Positions 1 through 6,343 of a stretch of DNA of 10,058 bases are shown here, piece after piece. The notes under the pieces are model-generated. The model was not told where the DNA came from. It searched no databases and saw nothing but the letters and a program-made list of their open reading frames with translations. Numbering within the stretch: the stretch's first letter is position 1; each line of letters begins with the position of its first letter. The stretch is from Methylomonas sp. (GTDB taxonomy: Bacteria; Pseudomonadota; Gammaproteobacteria; Methylococcales; Methylomonadaceae), in NCBI GenBank assembly GCA_026988195.1, contig JALSLS010000364.1:1-10058 (forward strand), read 5' to 3'. The position numbers were made by a program, and so were the translations under genes.

Positions 1-2
1 AA

Positions 3-31
3 TTGATAACTCAAGCAAAATAGAATACATT
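3..31 (+). promoter_or_regulatory. possible sigma-70 promoter of the TolC-family gene
   Basis: TTGATA (3-8, five of six bases of the -35 consensus) is followed after 17 bases by TACATT (26-31, four of six bases of the -10 consensus), about 30 bases before the ATG at 61. The surrounding DNA is very AT-rich, so chance matches are likely. No clear Shine-Dalgarno sequence precedes the ATG. The call rests on motif and spacing only. Confidence 0.3.
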
Positions 32-60
32 TAAACCCATTTACTTCACTTATTTTTAAT

Positions 61-1386
61 ATGGACATGAAACTTAAACACCCCCTTAGTATTAGCAGCT
101 TAATTGCATTTAGCCTTTTTTCCACTCAAGTATCGGCACAATCGCTACAAGAAGCAATTCAAAGAACAATTGATGAAAATCCTCAAATACAATCTGCAAA
201 ATCTGAACGCGCTGCTATTGAGCAGGAAATAGACCAAGCAAAATCAGCCTATTTCCCCACCATAGATATTGCTGCTGGGATTGGCTGGGAACAGTCAACT
301 AACCCAACCACTCGCCGTCGAGGTGACGGTACCGTTTCTTTTGGCAGAGAAGAAGCATCCATTCAATTAAAACAAATGATATTTGATGGCTTAGCAACCC
401 CTAGTGAAGTTAACCGCCATCAAGCAAGAACCAATGCTAGTGCTTATACTGTTTTCGGTCAATCTGAAATCACTGCACTCAATGCGGTTGAAGCTTATAT
501 CAATGTACTTCGTCGTAATGAATTATTATCTTTAGCAAAAGAAAATTTACAGGTTCACCAAAAAACAAACAATCAAATTTCATTACGCAGTAGTCGCGGT
601 ATTGGTAAACGTGCGGATGCTGACCAATCAAGTGGGCGTTTAGCACTTGCAGAAAAAAACACATTATCTGAGTCTGGCAACCTTAAAGATGCAGAAACTG
701 CTTTTTTAAGAGTAGTAGGCGTGCTCCCCGTTAATTTGAAAGCCATTACCCCACCTATTGAAGCATTACCCAGTAATCTAGAGTCTGCTATTGAACAAGC
801 TGTCGCTAACCACCCCATTTTAAAATCAGCTAATGCAGATATTGATTCTGCTTTTGCTCAGCATGAAACAGCAAGAGCAGCCTATTTACCTCGTTTAGAT
901 TTTGAGGCCAGTGCCTCTCACAATGTTGACCTTGATGGGATTAAAGGCAAAAATGAAGATGCTACCGCTATGCTACGTTTTCAATATAATCTTTTTAATG
1001 GTGGAAAAGACATCTCTCGTCGTAAACAAACGGCTAAACTAATCAACCAAGCTAAAAACATTAGAGATAACACCTACAGACAGGTCGTAGAGAGTATGCG
1101 CTTATCTTGGGTGGCGTATCAAATTATTAACCAACAAATGAGTTTTTTCAAGCTTCATAAAGATGCAAGTATCAAAAGTAATGCGGCCTATCAAAAACAA
1201 TTTAATATTGGCCAACGTTCCTTATTAGACTTATTAGACTCAGCAAATGAAATGTTCGTTTCTAAAAGTGCTTATACCAACGCAAAATATGATGAAGTTT
1301 ATTCACAATATCGTATTTTGGCCAGTAAAGGTGCTTTAAATAAGTTTTTAAAAATCAAACTTCCTGAAGAAGCAAACACCTTATAA
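61..1386 (+). CDS. TolC/AggA-family outer-membrane channel protein
   Basis: This is a TolC-type outer-membrane factor. Such proteins form trimeric channels that carry substrates of type I secretion systems or RND/MFS-type efflux pumps across periplasm and outer membrane. Residues 1-26 form a Sec signal peptide (basic start, hydrophobic ISSLIAFSLFS, likely cleavage after VSA). The mature part shows the internal duplication of the family: AYFPTIDIAAG (63-73) is echoed by AYLPRLDFEAS (274-284), and FDG (108-110) by FNGG (312-315). GIGKRADADQSSGRLALAE (180-198) and FNIGQRSLLDLLDSANEMF (381-399) resemble the subgroup linked to surface-adhesin export (AggA/LapE-like). The length, 441 aa, is normal. 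A second ATG at 67 is an alternative start. No ABC transporter or membrane-fusion partner follows, so the substrate cannot be read from context; partners may lie upstream of the window. Family is secure, substrate unknown. Confidence 0.92.
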   Translation: MDMKLKHPLSISSLIAFSLFSTQVSAQSLQEAIQRTIDENPQIQSAKSERAAIEQEIDQAKSAYFPTIDIAAGIGWEQSTNPTTRRRGDGTVSFGREEASIQLKQMIFDGLATPSEVNRHQARTNASAYTVFGQSEITALNAVEAYINVLRRNELLSLAKENLQVHQKTNNQISLRSSRGIGKRADADQSSGRLALAEKNTLSESGNLKDAETAFLRVVGVLPVNLKAITPPIEALPSNLESAIEQAVANHPILKSANADIDSAFAQHETARAAYLPRLDFEASASHNVDLDGIKGKNEDATAMLRFQYNLFNGGKDISRRKQTAKLINQAKNIRDNTYRQVVESMRLSWVAYQIINQQMSFFKLHKDASIKSNAAYQKQFNIGQRSLLDLLDSANEMFVSKSAYTNAKYDEVYSQYRILASKGALNKFLKIKLPEEANTL

Positions 1387-1423
1387 ATAATTAATATCTA
1401 TAATTTCGATATAACTATTCAGT

Positions 1424-1588
1424 TTGTGAGTAGACAATGGTGATGTAGGAGCGTCCGCCCTCGGCAATTGCTCCTGCATTGCTCTACCTACGTGCACCCA
1501 TGCACTAGTCGGCGCGAAGGTAATTGAACGCTTTAGAGCAAAGAGCATCATTTTAATCGCGCCGAGGGCGGACGCTCCTACAAAACAT
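1424..1588 (-). repeat. family 1 palindromic repeat element, copy A
   Basis: A dispersed element fills most of the spacer between the TolC-family gene and pgk. Its core has perfect 22-base inverted ends at 1444-1465 and 1561-1582 (TGTAGGAGCGTCC.../...GGACGCTCCTACA). Nested inside is a perfect 9-base inverted pair, TCGGCGCGA (1509-1517) and TCGCGCCGA (1557-1565). Homology with copy B (3041-3271, opposite orientation) runs 20 bases past one inverted end (1424-1443) and a few bases past the other. It has no transposase and no credible gene, and I see no target duplication. It could be a MITE-like or REP/BIME-like element, and its RNA could fold into a long hairpin. The remaining ~120 bases before pgk hold the pgk promoter region. 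Confidence 0.8.
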
Positions 1589-1635
1589 CGAGTTAGAGAA
1601 ATCTCATTTAATTCTAAGCTCACCTTTGTTTCATC

Positions 1636-1664
1636 TTTCGCCTTTTCTGTTTCCTCTCTATAAT
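1636..1664 (+). promoter_or_regulatory. likely pgk promoter
   Basis: A perfect TATAAT lies at 1659-1664, 48 bases before the pgk ATG. The -35 region at the right distance (TTTCGC, 1636-1641) is poor, so the promoter may need an activator or be moderate in strength. A good Shine-Dalgarno sequence, AAGAGGA (1697-1703), follows and fixes the ATG at 1713. Confidence 0.5.
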
Positions 1665-1712
1665 AGCCATAATCAAACACACTTAAAATTTTAGAAAAGA
1701 GGAATAACTAAT

Positions 1713-2888
1713 ATGTCCGTACAAAAAATGGTTGATCTAGATTTATCGGGGAAACGTGTTTTAATTCGCCAAGATTTAAACGTACCCGTTAAAGACGGTA
1801 AAGTCACTAGTGATCTCCGTATTCAGGCAAGTGTCCCAACTATTGTAAAAGCACTTGATGCGGGCGCAGCTGTTATGGTCATGTCTCACCTAGGTCGCCC
1901 GACTGAAGGTGAATTTGACGATGCCTCAAGCCTAAAACCCGTTGCAGAAAAACTTTCAACCTTGCTTGGAAAGCCCGTCCGTCTTGAAAAAGACTGGTTA
2001 GAAGGAGTTTCTGTTGCTGCAGGTGAAGTGGTACTTTGCGAAAACGTCCGTTTTAATGTGGGCGAAAAGAAAAATAGTGATGAGCTGGGTAAGAAAATGG
2101 CTGCCTTATGTGATATTTTTGTGATGGATGCTTTTGGTACCGCCCATAGAGCACAAGCATCAACTCACAGTGTAGCAAAATATGCTAAAACTGCCTGCGC
2201 TGGCCCTCTTTTAGCAAATGAGCTTGATGCTCTAGGTAAAGCATTAAACCAACCAGAACAACCCTTAGTTGCTATTGTTGGTGGATCAAAAGTCTCTACA
2301 AAACTAACCGTCCTAGAATCTTTATCCACAAAAGTGGATCAATTAATCGTAGGCGGAGGCATTGCCAATACCTTTATCGCGGCGGCTGGTTATTCAGTCG
2401 GTAAATCCCTGTACGAAGAAGATTTAATCGATGAAGCCAAAAAACTAATCGCGGCGGCTAAAGCAGCGGGATCTGACATTCCTGTACCAACAGATGTCGT
2501 TTGCGCTAAAGAATTCTCAGAGACTGCCACAGCAACAATCAAAAAAGTTTCTGCTGTTGAAGATGATGACTTAATTCTGGATATAGGCCCAGAAACTTCT
2601 AAGCTATATGCTGAAATGCTGAAATCTGCAGGTACTATTGTCTGGAACGGCCCTGTAGGCGTATTTGAAATAGAGCAATTTTCTGAAGGGACTAAATCAA
2701 TGGCAAAAGCCATCGCTGAAAGCTCAGCTTTTTCTATTGCTGGTGGTGGTGATACCTTAGCGGCTATTGATAAATACGGGATTAAAGATAAAGTCTCTTA
2801 TACTTCAACTGGCGGTGGAGCCTTCCTTGAGTTCTTAGAAGGAAAAGTATTACCTGCTGTTGCTATTTTAGAAGAAAGAAGTAAATAA
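1713..2888 (+). CDS. pgk: phosphoglycerate kinase
   Basis: Cytoplasmic enzyme that transfers the acyl phosphate of 1,3-bisphosphoglycerate to ADP, giving 3-phosphoglycerate and ATP; it runs in reverse in gluconeogenesis or carbon fixation. All family landmarks are present: substrate-binding DLNVPVKDGK (21-30), SHLGRP (58-63), R113, DAFGTAHRAQAST (139-151), the hinge/nucleotide segment GGSKVSTK (190-197), GGGIANTFIAA (214-224), VWNGPVGVFE (310-319) with the ATP-contacting Glu, GGGDT (344-348) and the C-terminal TSTGGGAFLEFLEGKVLP. At 391 aa it is close to the E. coli enzyme in length and sequence. AAGAGGA sits nine bases before the ATG. No gap, pyk or fba gene adjoins it. It stands alone between two oppositely oriented repeat elements, so it appears to be monocistronic. 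Confidence 0.98.
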   Translation: MSVQKMVDLDLSGKRVLIRQDLNVPVKDGKVTSDLRIQASVPTIVKALDAGAAVMVMSHLGRPTEGEFDDASSLKPVAEKLSTLLGKPVRLEKDWLEGVSVAAGEVVLCENVRFNVGEKKNSDELGKKMAALCDIFVMDAFGTAHRAQASTHSVAKYAKTACAGPLLANELDALGKALNQPEQPLVAIVGGSKVSTKLTVLESLSTKVDQLIVGGGIANTFIAAAGYSVGKSLYEEDLIDEAKKLIAAAKAAGSDIPVPTDVVCAKEFSETATATIKKVSAVEDDDLILDIGPETSKLYAEMLKSAGTIVWNGPVGVFEIEQFSEGTKSMAKAIAESSAFSIAGGGDTLAAIDKYGIKDKVSYTSTGGGAFLEFLEGKVLPAVAILEERSK

Positions 2889-2928
2889 TATTTTGCTGTG
2901 ACTATTCAGCACCTTTAGTAGAATGCTT

Positions 2929-3033
2929 GTAACCGTTCAGCCCCTCTCTTTGGAAAAGAGGGGGTTAGGAGAGGTTTTATTAGACAAATCCCCCTCAATC
3001 CCCCTTTTTCAAAGGGGGAGGTGAACGGTTACA
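2929..3033 (+). mobile_element. family 2 small inverted-repeat element (MITE-like), copy 1
   Basis: A 105-base element begins GTAACCGTTCA (2929-2939) and ends TGAACGGTTAC plus A (3022-3033), a perfect 11-base terminal inverted repeat. It is bracketed exactly by the 7-base direct repeat AATGCTT (2922-2928 and 3034-3040), as expected of a target-site duplication. Inside are two hairpins: CCCCTCT (2941-2947) with AGAGGGG (2957-2963), and TCCCCCTTT (2999-3007) with AAAGGGGGA (3011-3019) over a three-base loop. There is no coding capacity, so movement would need a transposase in trans. It lies just downstream of pgk, where its hairpins could act in termination or 3'-end protection, although no U-tract follows directly. 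Confidence 0.75.
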
Positions 3034-3040
3034 AATGCTT

Positions 3041-3271
3041 TGTAGGAGCGTCCGCCCTCGGCGCGATTAAAATAATGCTCTTTTCTCTGGAATTTTCAAT
3101 TATCTTCGCGCCGACTAGTGCATGGACAGATATTTGCTCCTGCAATATCTGCACTCACTACATCCATGTAGATTATGCACGTAGGTAGAATAATGCAGGA
3201 GCTATTATCGAGGAGCAGCGAAGCGGTGTGCCGAGGGCGGACGTTCCTACATCACCATTGTCTACTCACAA
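3041..3271 (+). repeat. family 1 palindromic repeat element, copy B (enlarged)
   Basis: Second copy of the element at 1424-1588, in opposite orientation. The terminal inverted repeats are 3041-3062 and 3230-3251 (22 bases, one mismatch), followed by the same 20-base tail (3252-3271) seen in copy A. The inner 9-base pair TCGGCGCGA/TCGCGCCGA is kept (3058-3066 and 3106-3114). Relative to copy A it carries about 51 extra bases at 3126-3176 and about 23 more near 3207-3229. The first extra block folds on itself: CAGATATT (3127-3134) with AATATCTG (3144-3151), inside CATGGA (3121-3126) with TCCATG (3163-3168). It sits between the convergent ends of pgk and the minus-strand gene and directly abuts the family 2 element's target repeat. 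Confidence 0.8.
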
Positions 3272-3274
3272 GGT

Positions 3275-3619
3275 TCAATCGACATATTCAGATCGATTCA
3301 ATTTATTAAGCATTTCCTTTTCTTCACTGCTTAACAAAGTAGATAAATCCTTTGGCTTTACTGCTTTTTGGTGCCCCCCTGTTTTTCCAACCCGTCTAAG
3401 CATTTTCCTTCGAGCAATTGCTCGACGGTCGGAGTTACGCCGATCCTTTTTTGGCCACAACAAGTATTCTTGCTGAATAATCCTGCGCCACTCAGCACTG
3501 CCAAATTTAAATTGAATTTTTCGCCGTTCTCTTGACCTACGTTCAGCGACACGCCGAACCTTCTGCCTAACCTTATTAGCAACCATCTCAAACTTCTCTA
3601 TATCTATTATTTCTAACAT
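3275..3619 (-). CDS. small arginine-rich protein of unknown function
   Basis: I do not recognise this 114-aa protein. It is very basic, with 19 arginines, eight arginine doublets, no signal peptide and no membrane segment. Arginine pairs recur every five residues in two blocks: 22, 27, 32 and 60, 65, 70, 75, usually preceded by Glu or Asp (ERRSR-ERRKI, DRRNS-DRRAI). Between the blocks is an aromatic stretch, SAEWRRIIQQEYLLWP (41-56). The C-terminus (91-114) is more acidic and probably helical. A role in binding nucleic acid or another polyanion is plausible but is inference from charge alone. The ATG at 3619 has GGTAGG very close before it. The in-frame ATG at codon 12 (3586) has GAGAAG at better spacing and may be the true start. 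The gene is divergent from rpoZ and ends four bases from repeat copy B. The ordered composition favours a real gene. Confidence 0.6.
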   Translation of the reverse strand: MLEIIDIEKFEMVANKVRQKVRRVAERRSRERRKIQFKFGSAEWRRIIQQEYLLWPKKDRRNSDRRAIARRKMLRRVGKTGGHQKAVKPKDLSTLLSSEEKEMLNKLNRSEYVD

Positions 3620-3677
3620 AACCTACCATATTTACCAGTACAAGGTAAGCTGGCCACAACAAAAAAATACATTAAAA

Positions 3678-3706
3678 TTGCTAAATTAATATTTTTTTGA
3701 TAAAAT
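3678..3706 (+). promoter_or_regulatory. likely promoter of the rpoZ-spoT-ridA-recG-ubiC run
   Basis: TTGCTA (3678-3683, four of six bases of the -35 consensus) and TAAAAT (3701-3706, five of six of the -10 consensus) are exactly 17 bases apart, about 85 bases upstream of the rpoZ ATG. This leaves a leader of roughly 75-80 bases that is AT-rich and shows no clear riboswitch or attenuator fold. AAGG at 3777-3780 serves as the rpoZ ribosome-binding site, ten bases before its ATG. A promoter for the divergent minus-strand gene must lie in the same AT-rich spacer, but I cannot single one out. Confidence 0.5.
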
Positions 3707-3790
3707 GGTCAGTTCTCTTTTATATAAGCAAAAGTTTTGCAAAATATAATCTTACGAGATTAATTCAAAATTTAATAAGGTTTTTTTAAA

Positions 3791-4054
3791 ATGGCTCGAG
3801 TTACCGTTGAAGATTGTTTAGAAAATGTTGAAAATCGCTTTAAACTGGTTTTATTGGCCAGCAAGAGAGCGCGCCAGCTATCAAAAGGAGCTGAGGCGTT
3901 TATTTCTCGGGACAATGACAAAGATACTGTTCTAGCTTTACGTGAAATAGCAGAAGGCCATGTAACAGAAGACAATGTTGACCTTTTACATAATGTTGGT
4001 GAACATTTTACAACTGAACAACGCCCAGAATCAATCCCTGATGATATAAGCTAG
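3791..4054 (+). CDS. rpoZ: RNA polymerase omega subunit
   Basis: Omega binds the beta' subunit, helps assemble core RNA polymerase and, in proteobacteria, forms part of one ppGpp-binding site on the enzyme. The 87-aa product starts MARVTVEDCLENVENRFKL and continues with VLLASKRARQLSKGA, the typical N-terminal helices and conserved RARQL segment of the family. It then has the DKDTVLALREIAEG stretch and a short acidic tail. Length is close to E. coli omega (91 aa). It is first in the plus-strand run and ends five bases before spoT, the conserved gammaproteobacterial pairing of the ppGpp enzyme with a ppGpp-responsive subunit. The gene usually found just upstream, gmk, is absent; a divergent unknown gene takes that place. 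Confidence 0.96.
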   Translation: MARVTVEDCLENVENRFKLVLLASKRARQLSKGAEAFISRDNDKDTVLALREIAEGHVTEDNVDLLHNVGEHFTTEQRPESIPDDIS

Positions 4055-4059
4055 AAATT

Positions 4060-6234
4060 ATGACAGAGGTAGCCATTGCTAATTTTTTACCTGAAATAGA
4101 ACTCCCTGAAGAAAAATTACTCAGGCGCTTACAATCTATTATCAGTGGCTACCTTAATAACAAACAAGTAGACTCTATTAATCACGCCTTTCATTTTGGC
4201 GCTGATGCACATTCCGGACAATATCGAAAAAGTGGCGAAGCTTATATTTGCCACCCCCTATCAGTAGCGATAACCCTTGCAGAAATGCATATGGATACCC
4301 AAGGAATTATTGCTGCAATTTTACATGATGTTATTGAAGATACCCCTATCAGCAAAGAGCAAATTGTAGAGGAATTTAGCCAAGAGGTTGCCGATTTAGT
4401 TGATGCGGTCACAAAACTAACTAAACTTGATAACAAGTCTCGCGCAGAAACCCAAGCCGAAAATGTTAGAAAGATGATATTGGCAATGGCTAAAGACCTT
4501 CGCGTGATAATTGTTAAACTCGCTGATCGTTTGCATAACATGCAAACACTCGGCGCCATGCCGATAGAAAAGAAACGCCGTATAGCTAAAGAGACTCAAG
4601 AAATTTACGTACCTTTAGCCAACCGCCTAAGCATGAATAGCATAAGACACCAACTAGAAGGACTCTGTCTAGAAGCTATTCACCCTCATCGTTACCAAGC
4701 CATTCGACAAGCGGTAAAAAAAGCACGAGGCAATAGGCGTGAAATTGTTAATACGATAGAAAGTGCTATAAAAAACAGGCTTAATCAAACGGGTTTAATT
4801 TTTGATGTGGCCGGCAGAGAAAAAAATGTAGCGAGCATCTACAAAAAGATGCGACGTCAGAAAATACCATTCTCTAATGTTTTCGACGTCTATGCATTCA
4901 GAATTTACTGCGACCAAGTCGATGACTGCTATCGTATTTTAGGTTGCGTTCATAATTTATTCAACCCTATTCCGGGTAAATTTAAAGATTACATCGCCCT
5001 ACCAAAAGCGAATGGCTACCAATCATTACACACTATTTTAATTGGCCCTTATGGTGTGCCGATTGAAATTCAAATTAGAACGCATGAAATGCATCGCATG
5101 GCCGAATCAGGCATTGCTGCACATTGGGTTTATAAATCAGGCGACACATCTGGTGAACATGTAAGAGCTAGAGCAACCGAATGGCTTAGAGACTTATTGG
5201 AAATACAAAAAACAGCAGGGGATTCTTTAGAGTTTATTGATAACCTTAAAATCGACCTATTCCCTCAAGAGGTCTTTGTTTTCACCCCTCAAGGAAATAT
5301 TATCAAACTACCGAGAGGCGCAACCATTGTCGACTTTGCCTATGCAGTACACACTGATATTGGTAGCACTTGTGTTTCAGCTAGAATTGACAATAAACTA
5401 ATACCCTTACAAACACAGCTTGAAAATGGAATGACAGTTGAAGTCATTACTGCATCCTGGGCCAGACCCAACCCTCTTTGGCTTAATCATATCATTACCG
5501 CCAAAGCACGCAGCAGCATTAGAAACTATCTAAAAAACTTTCAGCAACAAGATGCTATCAATTTAGGACGCCGCTTACTGGAGAAGGAACTTAAAACCCT
5601 TAATATTGAACTCGATAATATTGCTGAGTCACGCCTTTTACAATTACTAGAAGTCATGAAAATGCAATCAATGGATGAACTACTTGAAGCAATAGGGTTG
5701 GGCAATAAAATGCCTATACTTGTTGCCAAACATTTATCACAAGAAGACATTCATGCTGCCATAAAATTAGAAAACACAACAACAGAAAACACCCCTTTAA
5801 TTATTAAGGGTACTGAAGGAATGGTGATTACTTTAGCCAAGTGTTGCCACCCCATTCCAGGTGATCACATTGTTGGTTTTTTCAACCCCGGCAAGGGCAT
5901 CGTCATTCACCACCATGAGTGCCGTAATAGCAAAGACGTTAGAAAACAGCAAAGCAGCTGGATCGACGTAGAGTGGAGCCATGAAATTTCTGGCGAGTTC
6001 TCTGTAGAACTTAGAATTGAACTACTCAACCAGCGCGGTACATTGGCAACAATTGCTTCAACCATATCAGGTCTGGACGCCAACATTGAAAGTGTTACGA
6101 TTGCCGATCAAGACGATAAAGTATCCATTGACCTTATTACTCTAGCGGTAAAAGATAGAGTCCATTTAGCCAATATTATCCGTAAATTGAAAAAGCTATT
6201 CATTGTATTAAAAATCACTCGAATTAAAGCCTAA
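4060..6234 (+). CDS. spoT: bifunctional (p)ppGpp synthetase / guanosine-3',5'-bis(diphosphate) 3'-pyrophosphohydrolase
   Basis: Cytoplasmic stringent-response enzyme that makes and degrades (p)ppGpp. The N-terminal HD hydrolase looks active: H65 (ICHP), H89-D90 (LHDVIED) and D156 (LADRLHN) form the metal site. The synthetase domain follows, with AGREKNVASIYKKM (251-264), GKFKDYIALPKANGYQSLHT (306-325 region) and EIQIRTHEMHRMAESGIAAHW (from 336). Next come a TGS domain (about 402-463), a helical region, the Cys/His-rich segment (CCHP 595-598, HHHEC 617-621) and a C-terminal ACT domain (about 647-722). At 724 aa it is slightly longer than E. coli SpoT (702), mainly through about 20 extra N-terminal residues. 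The RXKD motif of bifunctional enzymes reads KFKD (307-310), a conservative change that keeps the charge and differs from the acidic motif of RelA. Translation may be coupled to rpoZ, five bases upstream. Confidence 0.97.
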   Translation: MTEVAIANFLPEIELPEEKLLRRLQSIISGYLNNKQVDSINHAFHFGADAHSGQYRKSGEAYICHPLSVAITLAEMHMDTQGIIAAILHDVIEDTPISKEQIVEEFSQEVADLVDAVTKLTKLDNKSRAETQAENVRKMILAMAKDLRVIIVKLADRLHNMQTLGAMPIEKKRRIAKETQEIYVPLANRLSMNSIRHQLEGLCLEAIHPHRYQAIRQAVKKARGNRREIVNTIESAIKNRLNQTGLIFDVAGREKNVASIYKKMRRQKIPFSNVFDVYAFRIYCDQVDDCYRILGCVHNLFNPIPGKFKDYIALPKANGYQSLHTILIGPYGVPIEIQIRTHEMHRMAESGIAAHWVYKSGDTSGEHVRARATEWLRDLLEIQKTAGDSLEFIDNLKIDLFPQEVFVFTPQGNIIKLPRGATIVDFAYAVHTDIGSTCVSARIDNKLIPLQTQLENGMTVEVITASWARPNPLWLNHIITAKARSSIRNYLKNFQQQDAINLGRRLLEKELKTLNIELDNIAESRLLQLLEVMKMQSMDELLEAIGLGNKMPILVAKHLSQEDIHAAIKLENTTTENTPLIIKGTEGMVITLAKCCHPIPGDHIVGFFNPGKGIVIHHHECRNSKDVRKQQSSWIDVEWSHEISGEFSVELRIELLNQRGTLATIASTISGLDANIESVTIADQDDKVSIDLITLAVKDRVHLANIIRKLKKLFIVLKITRIKA

Positions 6235-6284
6235 TACCAAACCGTTTGTAGAGTGATCTTTAGTCAGCTATGATAAGACAAAGA

Positions 6285-6343
6285 GTAACCGTTCTCACCT
6301 CCCCCTTTGAAAAAGGGGGATTGAGGGGGACTGATCGGTTACA
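6285..6343 (-). mobile_element. family 2 small inverted-repeat element, copy 2 (short form)
   Basis: A 59-base element in the spoT-ridA gap starts GTAACCGTTC and ends GATCGGTTAC plus A, so the termini match copy 1 (2929-3033) with one mismatch between the arms. It is bracketed exactly by the 7-base direct repeat ACAAAGA (6278-6284 and 6344-6350). Its core is the reverse complement of copy 1's right half and folds as TCCCCCTTT (6300-6308) with AAAGGGGGA (6312-6320) over a GAA loop. The first hairpin of copy 1 is missing, so this is either a deletion derivative or a shorter family member. It inserted within a probable operon and leaves 20 bases before the ridA ATG. Confidence 0.75.

Noticed and set aside
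1381..1680. 99-codon open frame on the minus strand between the TolC-family gene and pgk
   Set aside because: It reads through the palindromic family 1 repeat, overlaps the pgk promoter region and shares a peptide with a frame in copy B only because both are repeat DNA.
2929..3019. Intrinsic terminator after pgk
   Set aside because: The hairpins are strong, but no run of T follows either stem on the plus strand; they belong to a mobile element, so terminator function is possible but unsupported.
1424..3271. CRISPR array or composite transposon around pgk
   Set aside because: There are only two family 1 copies, they are inverted, far apart and separated by a housekeeping gene, with no cas gene, transposase or regular spacers.
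3228..3476. 82-codon plus-strand frame beginning in family 1 copy B
   Set aside because: Its first part is translated repeat terminus and tail, and the rest is antisense to the arginine-rich gene, whose composition is far more protein-like.
3358..3591. 77-codon minus-strand frame overlapping the arginine-rich gene in another frame
   Set aside because: It lacks any ordered pattern and overlaps a longer frame with regular RR pentads, so it is probably a shadow; a frameshift relation cannot be fully excluded.
3452..3662. 12-base direct repeat TGGCCACAACAA at 3452-3463 and 3651-3662
   Set aside because: One copy is inside a coding region and the other in the rpoZ spacer; no longer homology or symmetry surrounds them, so chance is the simpler reading.
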